From contig CATNEN010000001.1 of NCBI GenBank assembly GCA_950097015.1, positions 9,419,001 to 9,483,000 on the forward strand: DNA of 64,000 nucleotides, written 5' to 3'. Of the stretch, positions 1 to 11,105 are shown in pieces. A program made the translations under genes and the position numbers. Every line of letters begins with the position of its first letter. The stretch's first letter is position 1. The notes beneath the pieces are model-generated. The model saw nothing but the letters and a program-made list of their open reading frames with translations. It searched no databases and was not told where the DNA came from. The stretch comes from Macrostomum hystrix. Lineage: Eukaryota > Platyhelminthes > Macrostomidae.

Positions 1-94
1 CAAACACAAACACAAACAAGCAGGCATGCAGAAGGCAGGGGTTAAGCTATTTTTAATTAGCTTTGGTTGCACAGAATAAGGTGCATCTTCGCAA

Positions 95-220
95 GACACT
101 ACTTGGCAGACCCCCAACAAAGCCCCGAAATAATCATGACTTGGAGGGAGGAACGAACCAGCGACCATTGGAAAGTGAGGCAGCGACATTAGCCGCTGAT
201 CCACTCACCCCCATGTACTT
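95..220 (-). mobile_element. tRNA-like SINE head fragment
   Basis: Read on the minus strand, a box-A-like segment (TGGATCAGCGGCTAATG, about 192-208) is followed by a box-B-like GGTTCGTTCC (about 150-160). That is the order and rough spacing of an internal pol III promoter of tRNA origin. The sequence differs from the two SINE families found later in the window. There is no tRNA-like acceptor pairing, so I call it a SINE remnant and not a tRNA gene. Confidence 0.45.
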
Positions 221-1300
221 TTATAGCATTCAATGTATTAAAAAATAAGTTTATAACAAGTTTGTTACATAATATAGATGTGGATAATGATGTTTTCAGT
301 GCTGAAAAGTATTTCAAGAAAGCAACTTCTATTTATATTCAACATATTACTTCACACTAACTGATTTAAGCACCTACTCTTGCAAATTCCATATTTCCAT
401 ATTTCCACAAATATAGTTTTAAACCTAAATATTTTTTCTGTAGATCTAATCAAATCTGTTTTAAAATGTATTATACTACGAGTATAGTCATTATAAATAC
501 TCCATTATAAATTTTTGTGCAAATAAAATGTGCAGTATAGTCACACATGCCTAACATATCATGTTAAAATGATATTTATAATGGCAACTCAAACATTTTT
601 GGTATAACCAAATTTAATAAGAAAAGCCATAGGCCTAATGAGTATTTAATTAGAATTACTTTTGACTTGGCATCTATTAGACTTATAAAGTAGGCCTCAT
701 ATATATTATAGGCTTTGGCTTGTTAAAAATGTCTTGAATAATTCAATGTATGATCACATCTATTTTTTGTATGTTTACTGAAAACAGCCCTCATTAAGTG
801 TTTCAGTGGATCAGAGGGTCCTACCCTCAATGAAACAACTAGCTCAACACATTTCTGAACTTATTGCTTAACTACAGCTTTATTCATTTGCTGGTTGCTA
901 TATAAAATAGAGTTTTTTCTTCTGATTGAGAAAGGTTGTCTAGCTAATAAAGTTTTTTAGTTGTAAATTGAGTAATTTTTAGGTAACAAAAATAACCTAG
1001 AATTTTTTAATGCTCTTGCCAACATTTTGACTTTTGTAGTAAAAATGACTACAAAAGACTAAATGACTACAAAGACTATGACTTTTGGATATGGCACTAT
1101 TGCAGTTGAACTACTAGGCCCAACTTCTACTAACTACTACTATTTTACTAGCTTATCTTCATTAAATTAAAGAGAAAAATAATTTTGCAAATGCCAATTA
1201 ACCTGCACCATTGCCAAATAGGAGTTGATCACTGGAGTCAAGTGGAGTCACTGGAGTTTTTTAGCATTTATATTTATTAGTATACTTTTTTATGCTTATG
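221..1300. other. AT-rich non-coding stretch
   Basis: No convincing ORF, RNA gene or repeat array is visible. The DNA is AT-rich with short A/T runs. It may hold the lost 5' part of the transposase fragment that follows, but I see no coding similarity. Confidence 0.5.
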
Positions 1301-1320
1301 CTTATATAGGCTGCAAGTTG

Positions 1321-1979
1321 CAACAATTTGAACTTGACTGCAAAGCAGCCATGTGGAGAGCTATTCAACAGACATTCCCCAAAGGCCAGATCCAGGGATG
1401 TGTTTTTCAATACACACAGGCTGTGTTGCGCCATGTACAGTCTCTTGGCCTCCAGACTGTGGAGGCTGCTGATGAAGACACCCAGCAGCTCTGTCAAAGA
1501 CTGATGGCACTTCCATGTCTTGTTGAAATCACTCCATCGTTCTTTGAACTCCAAGCACATTGACTGCCTCTGCACCTTGCCAGATTTTCACTCTGATTAC
1601 ATGCAGGTATTTGTAATTTGTACGACTTAAAGTGCATGATGAGACTTATACAATAAATTTCTCTGCTTGATTTTAGAGGATGTGGATCAGCAGCACAATC
1701 TGCTTGCCTGATGAGATTTCTGTATTTGTTCAGGCCACTCGAACAAACCATTATCTTGAAGGCTATTATTGGATGTTGAACAGTTGCACTCAAAGTGGGC
1801 AGTTGCAGCTCTACCTTCTCATCAAGCTCCTTTTTTATGAGGGACGCATGGTCAGTGTCAACATGAGTCTAATAGCACAAGGAATGCTTCATCAGCTTCA
1901 GCGGACAAAGTACTGTCTGCGTCAGGCCACCACCTACTTCAAGCTGTGGGCAGAGCACAGTCAATATGCTCACTACTAG
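1321..1979 (+). pseudogene. MULE-type transposase C-terminal fragment (decayed, one intron)
   Basis: The pieces at about 1321-1560 and 1677-1979 read like the region after the catalytic core of animal Mutator-like (MULE) transposases. FELDCKAAMWRAI leads to a FPKGQIQGCVF segment (the family's FP..x.GC.FH pattern), then TQAVLRHVQSLGL, and in the second piece RTNHYLEGYYWMLN and LYLLIKLL. They join across a 70-bp intron (GT at 1607, AG at 1676). A one-base frame slip near 1548-1556 breaks the first exon: the ORF stops at 1563, while the frame leading into the donor reads HIDCLCTLPDFHSDYMQ. The N-terminus, the catalytic acidic residues and any terminal inverted repeats are not found. It is either a dead element or a domesticated gene with a sequencing error. 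The family call rests on recalled pattern only. Confidence 0.65.
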
Positions 1980-4084
1980 AGGCTTGTAGTCATCTTAATG
2001 GACCTAAATTTTAACTCTAACTAGCGTGATCTAAAACTTTGTGCATGATCAACTATGCAAATCGTTCTAATATAAAACTTTTAACATAAAACATAAAATA
2101 TAAAAATCAAACATTTTATCAATGTTGTTTTTTGATCGAGTCAGATATAATTATTGCCTGTAATTAATTGTCGCCTAAGTGATCAAAACTTGTCACCAAA
2201 GGCAATTTGCTGAAATGACTTGTTGCAAAAATCACTTTTGCCTAAGTGACTTGTTGTTTGTTGTCGAATCAATTGGTACCCAGCCAGCTAGCTAGCTTGG
2301 TATGTACACTGTAGGCCTACAGAAGTATTGAAAAATATGACTGTTTTTACTGCCTAATAACTTGGCAATAAAAATTGTATAGACAATAGGCAGGCAAACA
2401 ATGACATAAGATTAGGCCCTATAAGCATATATATTGTTTTCAATGTTTTATGTTCCAATTTGAAATAAATTCACAGAGAAAGTGGCAGGTCTCTTCGAAA
2501 TTTTGAAAGCCTAACATCTGATTACAAAATTGTGTAGGGCCTAGGCCTATTTAATGACACAGGAAAGCACAGAATTAACAGAAAGTTTTTGTGGACTTCA
2601 TAGAAAGCATACTTAAAGCAAGATAAAAAAGCCACTGCCCTGAGGCCCATGGTTAGAAGGCAAAAACACAAGAGCTATTCTTCTTTCTGTCCGTTTTAAT
2701 TTTCTCTTTAAATTTCAATATTTCATATTTTGTTTTAATGCCTTTGTTCATTTGTTTATTTCTAAAATTTGTTTTTTTCACCTAAAATTAATCTTATGAA
2801 TGCTGTTTTCCTATTGCCTTCTTTTTAAAAATCAAATTGTTCAGCCTCAAACATAAAATAAACAAAAAAATCAGCACCCAATTGGCATGCACACCTCAAT
2901 AATAATAGGAGGCCTAATAATATTTAATTGTTTAAAAACATGATTTTCATGATAAGATAGTAGGGACAACTAATACTAATTTTAGTCTTTACACTAGACT
3001 ATCCTAGTAAGGCCCTATTACAATAAGGTGTTGTAAAATAGCTAAATACTGTCGAACACTAGGATAAAACTTGGCAATAGCATTCGACATTTCCACATTT
3101 GATAGGCCTAGGCTTATACAATAATTAAACACAGCATAAAAACTAATATCGATTGAATTCATGCTTTAATACATAGAATTAAAATGCACTACCTGTACAA
3201 AAATTAAACTGAAACAGTAATAATCTTACAGACTTACACCACAGCTAAAACATGCTTAGCCGCCACATGACAACCTCTTTGAGGCTTCGTACCAGTAGGC
3301 CTACTACAAAGGTCTTATCTAGTGATCTTGCCTTAAGTTAAGCCTTAGGCCTAACCAACAAAAAAATTTAATACATTTTCTAATTAATTGACATGCCGTT
3401 TAAGTAACAGAGACAATATATGCCCTAACGCCCCTAATGAGATTTTATTTTACTAGGAATAGGACCGAGATTTCAACTTGAAGTGCGAAAAACTGGTAGG
3501 CATAAAAACGTAAGACTTGAAGTACTCGTAGATTTCTTAGAAAGTTGTTCAATGTTACGGCATTTTCAGTAGCTAAACAGACATTATATATATATCCAGT
3601 AATTCATATTATATTTTCAAGTTATACATCATTTTTTCTTTTTTTTATAAGTTTTTATATATTAAAATAATTTATTATTATTAATATAAGGACATTCGTT
3701 GGTCTTGCTTTCGGTTCTAGCTACATCGGAAGGGTAAAGAAAAAAGGTAAAATTCTTTGTAGCGAGTTTCAAGCCAGGACCACAAAGATGTCTACTCCTA
3801 GTGGTCATTATTTTCAATATTTTATTCAGTCCACTTGTCAAAGACTACTGTACTATCACTTTGAAAACAGAAACAATTATTTCACAGAACTGTTTCACAT
3901 AACTGTATCGTACGCGGTATTTTTTCCGTTGCAAATAGAACTACACGTTTTCTTAACGGCTGATGTACTCGAATAACACTAACACTTGGCTGATTTCAGA
4001 TATTTTTATAATGCCAGCTGAATGTTTTATTCCACGAACGACGAACATCATCTATTGTGACAGTAGACCCGCCATCAGCCATTT
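1980..4084. other. AT-rich non-coding stretch
   Basis: No supportable gene. A short ORF at 3788-3976 and the overlapping one at 3963-4265 have no recognisable features, and the second runs into an old SINE. Nothing repeated on a long scale is visible. Confidence 0.5.
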
Positions 4085-4425
4085 TATAGCCATAAGGGTG
4101 GTATTTCTGCCAATTCTGCTGACTACACACAGAAGATATGTACATCTGCCTCGACTTTCTTATCGTCTTCCACGGACTACTCAAGTAGACTATCTACTAG
4201 TGGTCCTTGTCGTCTTCAGGCAGTGCACTAGCTCTTTTACTGCACTGCCTGTGCACTTCTTTTAACTGTGTCTTGGGGTTTGGCCCTTATAAACGCTAGA
4301 TAATTTTAAACCCCAACAAGGACCCAAGAACCACTGTACCATAACACATATTAGTTATTACTCCGGTGGTCTTTGCAGGGACATTCATGGTGCGAGAGCC
4401 AAACGCATTCGACCACTGTGTAAAA
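4085..4425 (-). mobile_element. Old, diverged copy of SINE family A
   Basis: Family-A landmarks appear in the expected order but heavily diverged. There is a GCCAATTCTGCTGACTACAC stretch near 4110, then TGTACATCTGCCTCGACTTT, then TGTGTCTTGGGGTTTGGCCC near 4268, and finally GGTGCGAGAGCCAAACGC near 4390, which corresponds to the tRNA-like head. The order and direction match the minus-strand copies at 7.5, 24.0 and 29.6 kb. The divergence makes this an older insertion. Confidence 0.5.
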
Positions 4426-4480
4426 CCCCCTCAAATAAACGTTAGAAGATTGTCAAGACTTTTCCTGCTTTAGCAGGAAC

Positions 4481-5128
4481 TTATACCTGTGGTTCTGTGT
4501 ATAGGAGGAGTTCTGTGAAAAAAATTCGTAATTTATAAACATTTACCCTACTCAAAGTAGTAAAAATTAGAGATCGGAAACTCGAAGTTTGATTATATCG
4601 ACTTCTAAAGTCTGGCTTATCATAGAATATAATTTTAAATTCGCGTGAGCTGAAAGCAGGGCAAATAATTCTAGGTATGCGTGTGTCGAATGTTAAAATA
4701 CAACATTCATCAAGGACGATGTTCATCTTACTCAAGCATCGATGCACTGTTGTGCTCGGAGTGTCCAGCCTGTATGCAATTTGTCTGATGGTTAGCTGAC
4801 AATTATCATCCAGTAGATCGAGAATTCCATCACTAAGACTAAGGAGCATCGGCGCCAGATGCGCATGGGCGGCCCGACTTGGGCCGATCAGCGACATCAG
4901 TCCTCCCTGCCTGAAACTGCTCAACCCACTTTTACACATGAACATCCTGCTTACCGCACAATGAGCAGTAAAGCAGATTGGTATGAATTGCCTAGCGTTT
5001 CTCGACAAAGATTTTCCAGAGGGAGGAAAATCATAGCGCGCTGTGCTTCCCTTGATTAAACGTCCACACCGTTCTTGATTAAAGTGCAACAGTAAACAAT
5101 ACGATTTTTTGTTTGCGCGAGAATACAA
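4481..5128 (-). pseudogene. Mariner/SETMAR-like transposase DNA-binding remnant
   Basis: A 215-codon minus-strand frame. Residues about 65-135 resemble the paired helix-turn-helix N-terminus of mariner-type transposases: SGLSSFRQGG then GILDLLDDNCQLTIRQIAY and RLDTPSTTVHRCL (nt about 4720-4940), the last being a classical 'LTIREIA..L.IS.STVHR.L' helix-turn-helix. After residue 135 the similarity ends; neither the DDE/D catalytic core nor terminal inverted repeats are seen. I read it as a truncated dead element in a chance-open frame. A captured HTH domain cannot be excluded. Confidence 0.5.
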
Positions 5129-5475
5129 AAAAGGAGTGTTAATAAACTAAGCTCAACTCAACACAGCCCAAGCTGCCAGGATTTTCCTCAGACGAAATCT
5201 CTAAAGTTTTGAGAGAAAGTATTAGATTTTAAAAAAATTCGCCGAGTTTGGACAGTCTTGTCAAAAAAGTCAAAAACAGAAATATGATACAAAAAATTAT
5301 TTAACTATGGGTGACTCCTGAGTACATAACATGCTGTACCTTTTACATTAAAAAAATGTACTCCAAAAACACAGACTGATACAATCGCTTTCTAACGACA
5401 CCAAGATCATAATGATTGTTTGAGTAGTTTTTTAGTGACATGCTAAAGCAAAAGATGGAACACCCGGAAAATGGC

Positions 5476-7017
5476 TTAAACATAGGCTCGGATATCCGAC
5501 AAGAAGTCATCGGGAGTCAACAATGAAGTTTGAGTTGATTGGTTAGATGGCCCAATTCTGCCGTCGCCAGATTGATGAATACCTTCAACAAGACCGCCCT
5601 CGTCAAGCAAGCTATCAGAGGTGGCCTGGTCTTCGAATGCATCCCCCAGTTCAATTAGTGGCGCTGACAGCTTTACGCTGACAAATCTAAAAAAGATCAG
5701 TACAAACGCCGCTTCAATTGTCATAAAAAGATAGGCTATGTACAAATCGTTCCACTTCCCAAACACGGGTTTTAGAATCGGCTTCTTGATCGGATAGTTC
5801 ATCATCACAGCAGCTGCAACACCAGCAATGCCGGCTCCGACAGCCCACATGGTGAACAATAGCCCCATGACCAGGTTTTTATTACCAGCCGGGGCAACCA
5901 GGAACATCAGCTCGTAGCCAGCCGCCAAAGCCAAGGCGTTCGCGATGCCGTCCACAGTGGAGGCCGCACTGTAGACAGTGTGAACCAGCCACGGGTCCGG
6001 TGACGTCAAAGTCTCGCTGGCAGTTTTAGCAGCCCAGGTGTGCCAGGGAATCATGGCAGCCTGACACAGCAGCAGCAAAGCAGCGCCTGAGCAGAAGCGG
6101 ACATTGATTCGACCTTCCCTACTCAACCAGCCGAGTCCATAGCAGCCGGCTAACAGAAGGAGCGTCAACATCGTGGCTGAGTTATAGCCAATGAGCACCT
6201 CTGAACACGCGTCTCTGGTGGAGTTGGCAGTCGTGTAGTTCAGGTAGTAGTTGATCTCCATGCAGTACGTCAAACCACGAATTGACGCAATAATTGTCAC
6301 AAGCAGTACGAGAGGAGCCAGCAGAATGAAGTAGCGCAAAAGTCTGGCTCTCGTAGGGAACTGGAAGCTACCTGACAAGCTGTATTGTGCGCAGTTCGGA
6401 TAACTGGCCCAGTCAAGCTGAAGTGCAAAAGATGCCGCAACATACACCAAGGACGAGAAGCAAATAATCCAGTTCAGGTTAACTTCCGTTCGAATTAATC
6501 TTGGCGCCAATCCAGTAAGTTCTCCTAACGACGCAGCAAAGTAGTACACAACCAGACCGGGTGTCGGGCTGCCAAACTGACCTTGCGACACCTTCATGGG
6601 CGCTGCCAGCAATGGAGCGACGCCGATTCCGTTGGCCAAGCAGCTCGGCACGAGACAAACCAGGTAGACAGTTGGCAGGCAGACAATCTTAGCCAGATCG
6701 ATTGCGGTCACAACAATTGACGAAAGCAGGAGAAGGCCACCAGCGGCGCGAAGTAGTCGAACGTCGCAGATCCACTTGTCTGCAACCAGGCCGCCCAGAG
6801 CAGGTAGGAAGAACTCCACCAGGTAAATAACAATGCCGTATGAGTACGGATTTCCGTCGCTTTTTCCAACAAAGTCGCATTGGTGATCGTGTTCATTCCA
6901 AACAAAGTCTGTTACGCGAATATTACGCACCGCGTTGAAATTGAACGACATGCTTACTCGCATGAAGAACAGAATGACGAAACAATGCTGCCAGGTGCCT
7001 GGTCTAATCCAGCTCAT
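5476..7017 (-). CDS. 12-TM major-facilitator transporter, POT/SLC15-like (divergent)
   Basis: An uninterrupted 513-residue frame. The start at 7017 has an in-frame TAA (7026-7028) just upstream, so the N-terminus is probably complete and the gene single-exon. About twelve hydrophobic segments are visible, e.g. residues 58-80, 165-185, 225-250 and 430-455. GGLVADKW after TM2 fits the proton-coupled oligopeptide transporter (POT) signature region, VVYYFAASLGEL its second signature region, and ELMFLVAP followed by LVMGLLFTMWAVGAGI the conserved TM10-TM11 block. The loop before TM8 carries two N-glycosylation sequons (NYT, NST), as expected for an outward-facing loop. The usual proton-coupling ExxER motif in TM1 is not seen, so substrate and coupling are open. 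The last 60 residues are hydrophilic and acidic, probably cytosolic. Transport of small peptides is inference; a general MFS protein is the safe reading. Confidence 0.75.
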   Translation of the reverse strand: MSWIRPGTWQHCFVILFFMRVSMSFNFNAVRNIRVTDFVWNEHDHQCDFVGKSDGNPYSYGIVIYLVEFFLPALGGLVADKWICDVRLLRAAGGLLLLSSIVVTAIDLAKIVCLPTVYLVCLVPSCLANGIGVAPLLAAPMKVSQGQFGSPTPGLVVYYFAASLGELTGLAPRLIRTEVNLNWIICFSSLVYVAASFALQLDWASYPNCAQYSLSGSFQFPTRARLLRYFILLAPLVLLVTIIASIRGLTYCMEINYYLNYTTANSTRDACSEVLIGYNSATMLTLLLLAGCYGLGWLSREGRINVRFCSGAALLLLCQAAMIPWHTWAAKTASETLTSPDPWLVHTVYSAASTVDGIANALALAAGYELMFLVAPAGNKNLVMGLLFTMWAVGAGIAGVAAAVMMNYPIKKPILKPVFGKWNDLYIAYLFMTIEAAFVLIFFRFVSVKLSAPLIELGDAFEDQATSDSLLDEGGLVEGIHQSGDGRIGPSNQSTQTSLLTPDDFLSDIRAYV

Positions 7018-7028
7018 TGCTTGAGTTT

Positions 7029-7498
7029 AAGTTGGTTTCTGCTTGTCTTTGGAAGCACCTGAGATTAAAGCGCAAAGGAAATGCTTCAAGTTTTCTAAAG
7101 ACACGAATACATTTCGGTTGCTCAAAAAGCTACAGCTAGAGAATAACAAAAATTGTGCTTTAAGACTGACGAAAAGAAATGTTTAAATACTTTCCGAAGG
7201 TCTCATTCATGACCCTATAGTGGCCCATTGTTACTTGTAATTTTGCCCTGGTGAAATGTTATAGGCCATGCTTACGAGTAGTTAATAAAATTAAATTCGA
7301 CGTACCTAAAGAAGTAAATTGAATATGTTTTCCGGCCAAAATACATTTCATTATATTTTTTAGAGATAAAAAATACAAATAATGAAATTATTAAGCAGTA
7401 AAAATATTAAAAACGTGGGTCAGGTAGTAGCACCTGTGTTGCACAGTAGCAGCTTATTGCGCAAACCCACCAAACCCAAACCCACCCCACTGTTGACA
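7029..7498. other. Intergenic, upstream of the transporter
   Basis: AT-rich, no ORF or repeat. It should hold the promoter of the leftward transporter gene, but I find no clear TATA box. Confidence 0.35.
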
Positions 7499-7820
7499 GA
7501 AGGGTTGTAGGCAATGGCACATCATTTGGTGACACTAGACCAGCAGCCAGCGAGGAGGCAATTCTGCCCATTTTGCTGACTCCTGAGCACACACGCATAC
7601 AGATACTGTACGCAGGCACACGCTAACACAGGTGTGTACATCTGTCCTGACTTGCTCATCGTCAGACAGTGTACACTCTCATTGTTCCTTGGAGGTTGGT
7701 CCTCAAGGGCGTACATTGCAAGACAAGCCCCCAAGCCTTCTCTACGCAACTGCGCCCCAAATGAATGTGGCCTCGCCGATTAATCAAACTCATGGACCTT
7801 GGTGCGAGAAGTAAAAAACG
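7499..7820 (-). mobile_element. SINE family A copy
   Basis: The element reads right to left. A tRNA-like head (GGTGCGAGAAG..., about 7780-7815) is followed by the family body: CGCAGTTGCGTAGAGAAGGC, GCCCTTGAGGACCAACCTCC, a TGTACAC-flanked segment, CAGGAGTCAGCAAAATGGGC and CCTCGCTGGCTGCTGGTC, ending in GTGCCATTGCC. At least ten copies occur in the window in both directions, and the order of segments is constant. Confidence 0.75.
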
Positions 7821-8375
7821 TTTCTTAGGTGTTGAGTCTAAGGACTGAAGGACTCAGGTTGTTTATCCCTTGGGTTAAGATTTGAACATCCGACCTCTCA
7901 GTTAGAAGTCCTGAGCATTAAAAACTCAACGTGTGGATAGTCAGTACAATTAGAAAATAGATTTAAAGCAAAAATGGTATAAAACTTACAAGAAATCCTG
8001 TTGCCAATTGACCAAATTTCATTGCAGCCAGATTTTACGACAATGAACATATTGTACTTTATTATTCGTAAATCTTTTGCCTGACGATCGTATATAAGCC
8101 GTGTCACTAACTCGATTCCAGTAGGTAACTCACTGAGCAACTGCATCAGCTAATGATAACGGTCGCAGATTTGCTGCGGAGATAAGGAGGAAGTTACTAA
8201 GGTAGTAAACAAATATTACTTATAACGACACCATTCGCTTCAAGATAATTTGGAGGCCATGTTTTCATGACCATCATGGCACTGCGGCCTGTAGTGTATT
8301 CGTGAGTGCTTCAAACATTTCCTAAAATAGAAAAGCTTCTAAAACTCTTTCGTAGATTTTAAATTAAAAGCTTGT
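7821..8375. other. Non-coding stretch before the 16-bp array
   Basis: No gene recognised. A short minus-strand frame (7898-8146) has no family features. Confidence 0.4.
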
Positions 8376-10205
8376 AAGCATCTGCCCCTTTAACCATCCG
8401 CCCCTTAACCATCCGCCCCTTTAACCATCCGCCCCTTAACCATCCGCCCCTTAACCATCCGCCCCTTTGACCATCCGCCCCTTTAACCATCCGCCCCTTT
8501 AACCATCCGCCCCTTTAACCATCCGCCCCTTTAACCATCCGCCCCTTTAACCATCCGCCCCTTAACCATCCGCCCCTTTAACCATCCGCCCCTTTAACCA
8601 TCCGCCCCTTAACCATCCGCCCCTTCACCCATCCGCCCCTTAACCATCCGCCCCTTAACCATCCGCCCCTTAAACCATACGCCCCTCAAACCATCCGCCC
8701 CTTAACCATCCGCCCCTCAAACCATCCGCCCCTTAAACTATCTGCCCCTCAAACCATCCGCCCCTTTAACCATCCGCCCCTTAACCATCCGCCCCTTAAC
8801 CATCCGCCCCTTTAACCATCCGCCCCTTTAACCATCCGCCCCTTTAACCATCCGCCCCTTTAACCATCCGCCCCTTTAACCATCCGCCCCTTAACCATCC
8901 GCCCCTTTAACCATCCGCCCCTTTAACCATCCGCCCCTTAACCATCCGCCCCTTCACCCATCCGCCCCTCAAACCATCCGCCCCTTAACCATCCGCCCCT
9001 CAAACCATCCGCCCCTTAAACTATCTGCCCCTCAAACCATCCGCCCCTTTAACCATCCGCCCCTTAACCATCCGCCCCTTAACCATCCGCCCCTTTAACC
9101 ATCCGCCCCTTTAACCATCCGCCCCTTAAACCATCCGCCCCTTTAACCATCCGCCCCTTTAACCATCCGCCCCTTTAACCATCCGCCCCTTAACCATCCG
9201 CCCCTTCACCCATCCGCCCCTTAACCATCCGCCCCTTAACCATCCGCCCCTTAAACCATACGCCCCTCAAACCATCCGCCCCTTAACCATCCGCCCCTCA
9301 AACCATCCGCCCCTTAAACTATCTGCCCCTTAAACCATCCGCCCCTCAAACTATCCGCCCCTCAAACGATCCGCCCCTCAAACCATCCGCCCCTTAAACC
9401 ATCCGCCCCTTAACCATCCGCCCCTTAAACCATACGCCCCTCAAACCATCCGCCCCTTCACCCATCCGCCCCTTAACCATCCGCCCCTTAACCATCCGCC
9501 CCTTAAACCATACGCCCCTCAAACCATCCGCCCCTTAACCATCCGCCCCTTAACCATCCGCCCCTTTAACCATCCGCCCCTTTAACCATCCGCCCCTTAA
9601 ACCATCCGCCCCTTTAACCATCCGCCCCTTTAACCATCCGCCCCTTTAACCATCCGCCCCTTAACCATCCGCCCCTTCACCCATCCGCCCCTTAACCATC
9701 CGCCCCTTAACCATCCGCCCCTTAAACCATACGCCCCTCAAACCATCCGCCCCTTAACCATCCGCCCCTCAAACCATCCGCCCCTTAAACTATCTGCCCC
9801 TTAAACCATCCGCCCCTCAAACTATCCGCCCCTCAAACGATCCGCCCCTCAAACCATCCGCCCCTTAAACCATCCGCCCCTTAAACCATACGCCCCTCAA
9901 ACCATCCGCCCCTTAACCATCCGCCTCTTAACCATCCGCCCCTTAAACTATCCGCCCCTCAAACCATCCGCCCCTCAAACCATCCGCCCCTCAAACGATC
10001 CGCCCCTCAAACCATCCGCCCCTTAAACCATCCGCTCCTCAAACCATCCGCCCCTCAAACCATCCGCCCCTCAAACCATCCGCCCTCAAACTATCCGCCC
10101 CTCATACTATTCACCCTTAACCTGTTCGCCCCTCATACCATCCGCCCATCAAGCCCCTCAAACTACCCGCCCCTCAAACGATCCGTCTCAAGCAATTGAT
10201 CCCTC
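8376..10205. repeat. 1.8-kb minisatellite, 15-16 bp unit (CCATCCGCCCCTTTAA)
   Basis: About 115 head-to-tail copies of a unit alternating between CCATCCGCCCCTTTAA, CCATCCGCCCCTTAA and CCATCCGCCCCTCAAA. Rare variants (ACTATCTGCCCC, CCATACGCCCC, ACGATCCGCCCC) recur in fixed order, which reveals higher-order units. The variant beginning CCTTAAACTATCTG starts at 8731, 9014, 9312 and 9783, and the copies at 9312 and 9783 share a long identical context (471-bp period). The right end from about 10085 is degenerate. One strand is very C-rich. Confidence 0.95.
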
Positions 10206-10894
10206 AAACAGTTTTTCATGCTTTACACGAAAAAAAAAATATATAGTGCTAAGTTGCAGCTTGCTCTACTGTCAGTAGAAATATGCGACTCTACAATAAA
10301 CAATGTGGAGTCAATACATTACAAAAAAGATTTCTATCTTGCGCTACACAAAAACCTCCGTCGAGGGACGTGGCCTTGTTTATTCTGTCCCAATGTCTTC
10401 CATTATTGGGTTCATCTAGATCTATGTTACTGAGGGTTCAGCGTTTTAACGATTCAAGTGCCAATCTTCCAGAAATCACGATGCCCCATTTTCTATGTAA
10501 ATCGAAGTTTCAGTTGATTATAAAAGCACTGACAAATACAGATAACCAACTGTGTGTTTATAGGGCCAGTCTCGCTAGCTTTTAAGTAGCATAGCGATTG
10601 CTATTTTTTTAAACTTGCCTTGAAATTTAAATGTCAATCAAAAATGTCTGCATGTCTTAACGACTCGAAAGGTATGGCTACCGATTGCTAACCTACCAAT
10701 CTACCAATAACCTACCAATAAGTATCAGTATTTTCGATTTTGCACGGACGGTGCTAAACTCTGATGAAGCTATTTATTTCTATCAATATCTTGCATCCGT
10801 TTCGTTTCATTGGCTCCAACTTAGTTTTCAGGATAGATTTCGCAGGAATGAGCAGTCCAGATGAGCAGACGCAGCTATTGCGCGGCGCATCTGA
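10206..10894. other. Non-coding stretch
   Basis: Two overlapping short plus frames (10218-10433, 10283-10585) show no recognisable domain or signal. No repeat seen. Confidence 0.4.
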
Positions 10895-11105
10895 AGGCTG
10901 CGTGCAGCTGTTCAGTCCATGGACTGGGGGACGCCACACCCTCCTTCAGTTACACCAGCTAATGCTGGCACCCATTTAACAGCTGGATGGAACTGAAGCA
11001 ATCTTGCTATAGGACACAAATTGCTCCAGTGGAGTCGGGAATCGAACCCCCGACAGTCAAGTCGTGAGTCCGATGCACTAACCACAAGGCTACAACCTCT
11101 GCTGC
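10895..11105 (-). mobile_element. SINE family B copy (tRNA-derived)
   Basis: On the minus strand the head reads GTTGTAGCCTTGTGGTTAGT (box A) and GGGGGTTCGATTCCCGAC (box B), a near-perfect tRNA-type internal promoter. It is followed by a body shared with copies at 22.1 and 26.0 kb: TTAAATGGGTGCCAGCATTA, GGGTGTGGCGTCCCCCAGTC and GCAGCCTTCAGATGCG. The conserved non-tRNA body distinguishes it from a tRNA gene. Confidence 0.75.

Noticed and set aside
8376-10205. CRISPR-like regular array
   Set aside because: Units are directly contiguous with no spacers, in a eukaryotic genome; it is a minisatellite.
11040-11105. tRNA gene (box A and box B nearly perfect)
   Set aside because: The same head with the same non-tRNA body recurs at 22.1 kb, and the tRNA folding arms are not kept; it is a SINE head.
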